A program made the translations under genes and the position numbers. This document shows positions 63,901 to 64,000 of a stretch of 64,000 bases of DNA, piece after piece (the first letter of the stretch is position 1; every line of letters begins with the position of its first letter). Source of the DNA: Roseiarcus sp963732155 (GTDB lineage Bacteria > Pseudomonadota > Alphaproteobacteria > Rhizobiales > Beijerinckiaceae). The stretch is from NCBI GenBank assembly GCA_963732155.1, contig CAVSYB010000017.1:128355-192354 (forward strand), given 5' to 3'. The notes below the pieces were generated by a model. It was not told the origin of the DNA. It saw only the letters and a list, made by a program, of their open reading frames with translations, and searched no databases.

Positions 63901-64000
63901 ACACGCTCAATTTCACGACCCAGAACGGCATCGCCGGAAGCTACAACGCGATCAGCGGCGTCCTGACGCTCACCGGCTCGGCGACCGTTGCGGCCTACCA
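59862..64000 (+). CDS. Giant repeat exoprotein, continuation in the -1 frame, open at window edge
   Basis: In the frame with codons starting at 59862, 59865 and so on, repeats resume at once (GAVGDVEA, then TIVGGALTASGGG) and stay open for 1379 codons to the window end. The first part continues the ~190-residue repeats. After ~61344 the pattern changes to domains of ~130 residues that begin with (L/P)P and VGY or ATY segments, reminiscent of cadherin-like units of large type I secreted adhesins. The C-terminus and any RTX repeats or secretion signal lie beyond the window. Confidence 0.72.
61344..62510 (+). repeat. Cadherin-like ~130-residue domains, diverged units
   Basis: Units starting with (P)P near 61347, 61743 and 62136 are 396 and 393 bases apart and lead into the unit at 62520. 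Each carries a strand with GYIQ, TYTQ or TFDF, then VDGGLTV or similar, a GDxLxF turn, GSYN or GSYD, LTLTG, an ALESVTFSS segment and a closing TSTI strand. They are similar but clearly diverged. Confidence 0.7.
62511..64000 (+). repeat. 807-bp tandem duplication, nearly identical, running off the window
   Basis: The block from 62511 to 63317 is repeated from 63318 on with an offset of exactly 807 bases, which is 269 codons. Comparison of the 683 available bases shows one difference: G at 62799 against A at 63606, changing Asp to Asn. Each block contains two units, starting near 62517 and 62943 (426 and 381 bases). Such identity indicates recent duplication or gene conversion. Confidence 0.9.

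Noticed and set aside
62511..64000. Repeats as a CRISPR array
   Set aside because: The units are hundreds of bases long, in frame and coding; there are no short repeats with unique spacers.

Overview
This GC-rich window with densely packed, often overlapping genes looks like chromosomal DNA of an alphaproteobacterium, most likely of the Hyphomicrobiales. The inference rests on gene families and gene order (split PTS-type dihydroxyacetone kinase, OpgH, several sugar and aromatic-acid ABC importers, the flavin oxidase/DUF1365/cyclopropane-synthase trio). No rRNA, tRNA, CRISPR array, insertion sequence or phage module was recognised.

Layout. 1-3365: end of a ribose/fructose-type sugar importer (binding protein, permease, ATPase) and a LacI-family regulator. 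3402-7412: creatininase-family amidohydrolase, membrane fatty-acid desaturase, aldo/keto reductase, membrane-anchored cytochrome c. 7698-11773: a RibD-like reductase facing a tightly overlapping operon of a zinc-less MDR dehydrogenase, a degenerate pterin-synthase-like protein, a GT4 glycosyltransferase and a methyltransferase, possibly for a modified pteridine. 11856-14962: OpgH glucan glucosyltransferase coupled to a Tat-exported beta-helix protein. 16164-20963: a DUF3095 protein, then flavin oxidase, DUF1365 and Cfa-like methyltransferase, a lipid-modification set. 21092-23120: an HD-domain protein facing two tandem Pycsar-effector-like membrane proteins.

23662-30574 is a sugar-catabolism island (aldo/keto reductase, ketose 3-epimerase-like protein, PfpI, cupin, sugar isomerase, Gfo/Idh/MocA dehydrogenase, PEP-hydrolase-like barrel) with a remnant of an RND efflux pump. 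30609-41279 on the minus strand reads as one long operon: ABC importer (ATPase, binding protein, two permeases, second ATPase), a small membrane protein, then DhaL, DhaM, HPr, Enzyme I, an HTH protein and DhaK. It would import a sugar or polyol and phosphorylate dihydroxyacetone or a similar ketose at the expense of PEP. A perfect palindrome lies between this operon and a divergent second permease pair plus an FAH-family enzyme (41592-44293).

45320-53754, again on the minus strand, joins a branched-chain/aromatic-acid type importer to a ring-cleavage set: dihydroxyphthalate-decarboxylase-like protein, RraA/LigK-type aldolase, GalB-like PIG-L hydratase, VOC extradiol dioxygenase and a NAD-dependent dehydrogenase. 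53974-57712 holds 3-methyladenine glycosylase, an NTF2-like protein and a large winged-helix/ATPase/TPR regulator. From 58252 to the window edge runs a giant repetitive exoprotein, interrupted by an apparent one-base frameshift near 59860 and carrying an almost perfect 807-bp tandem duplication that leaves the window.
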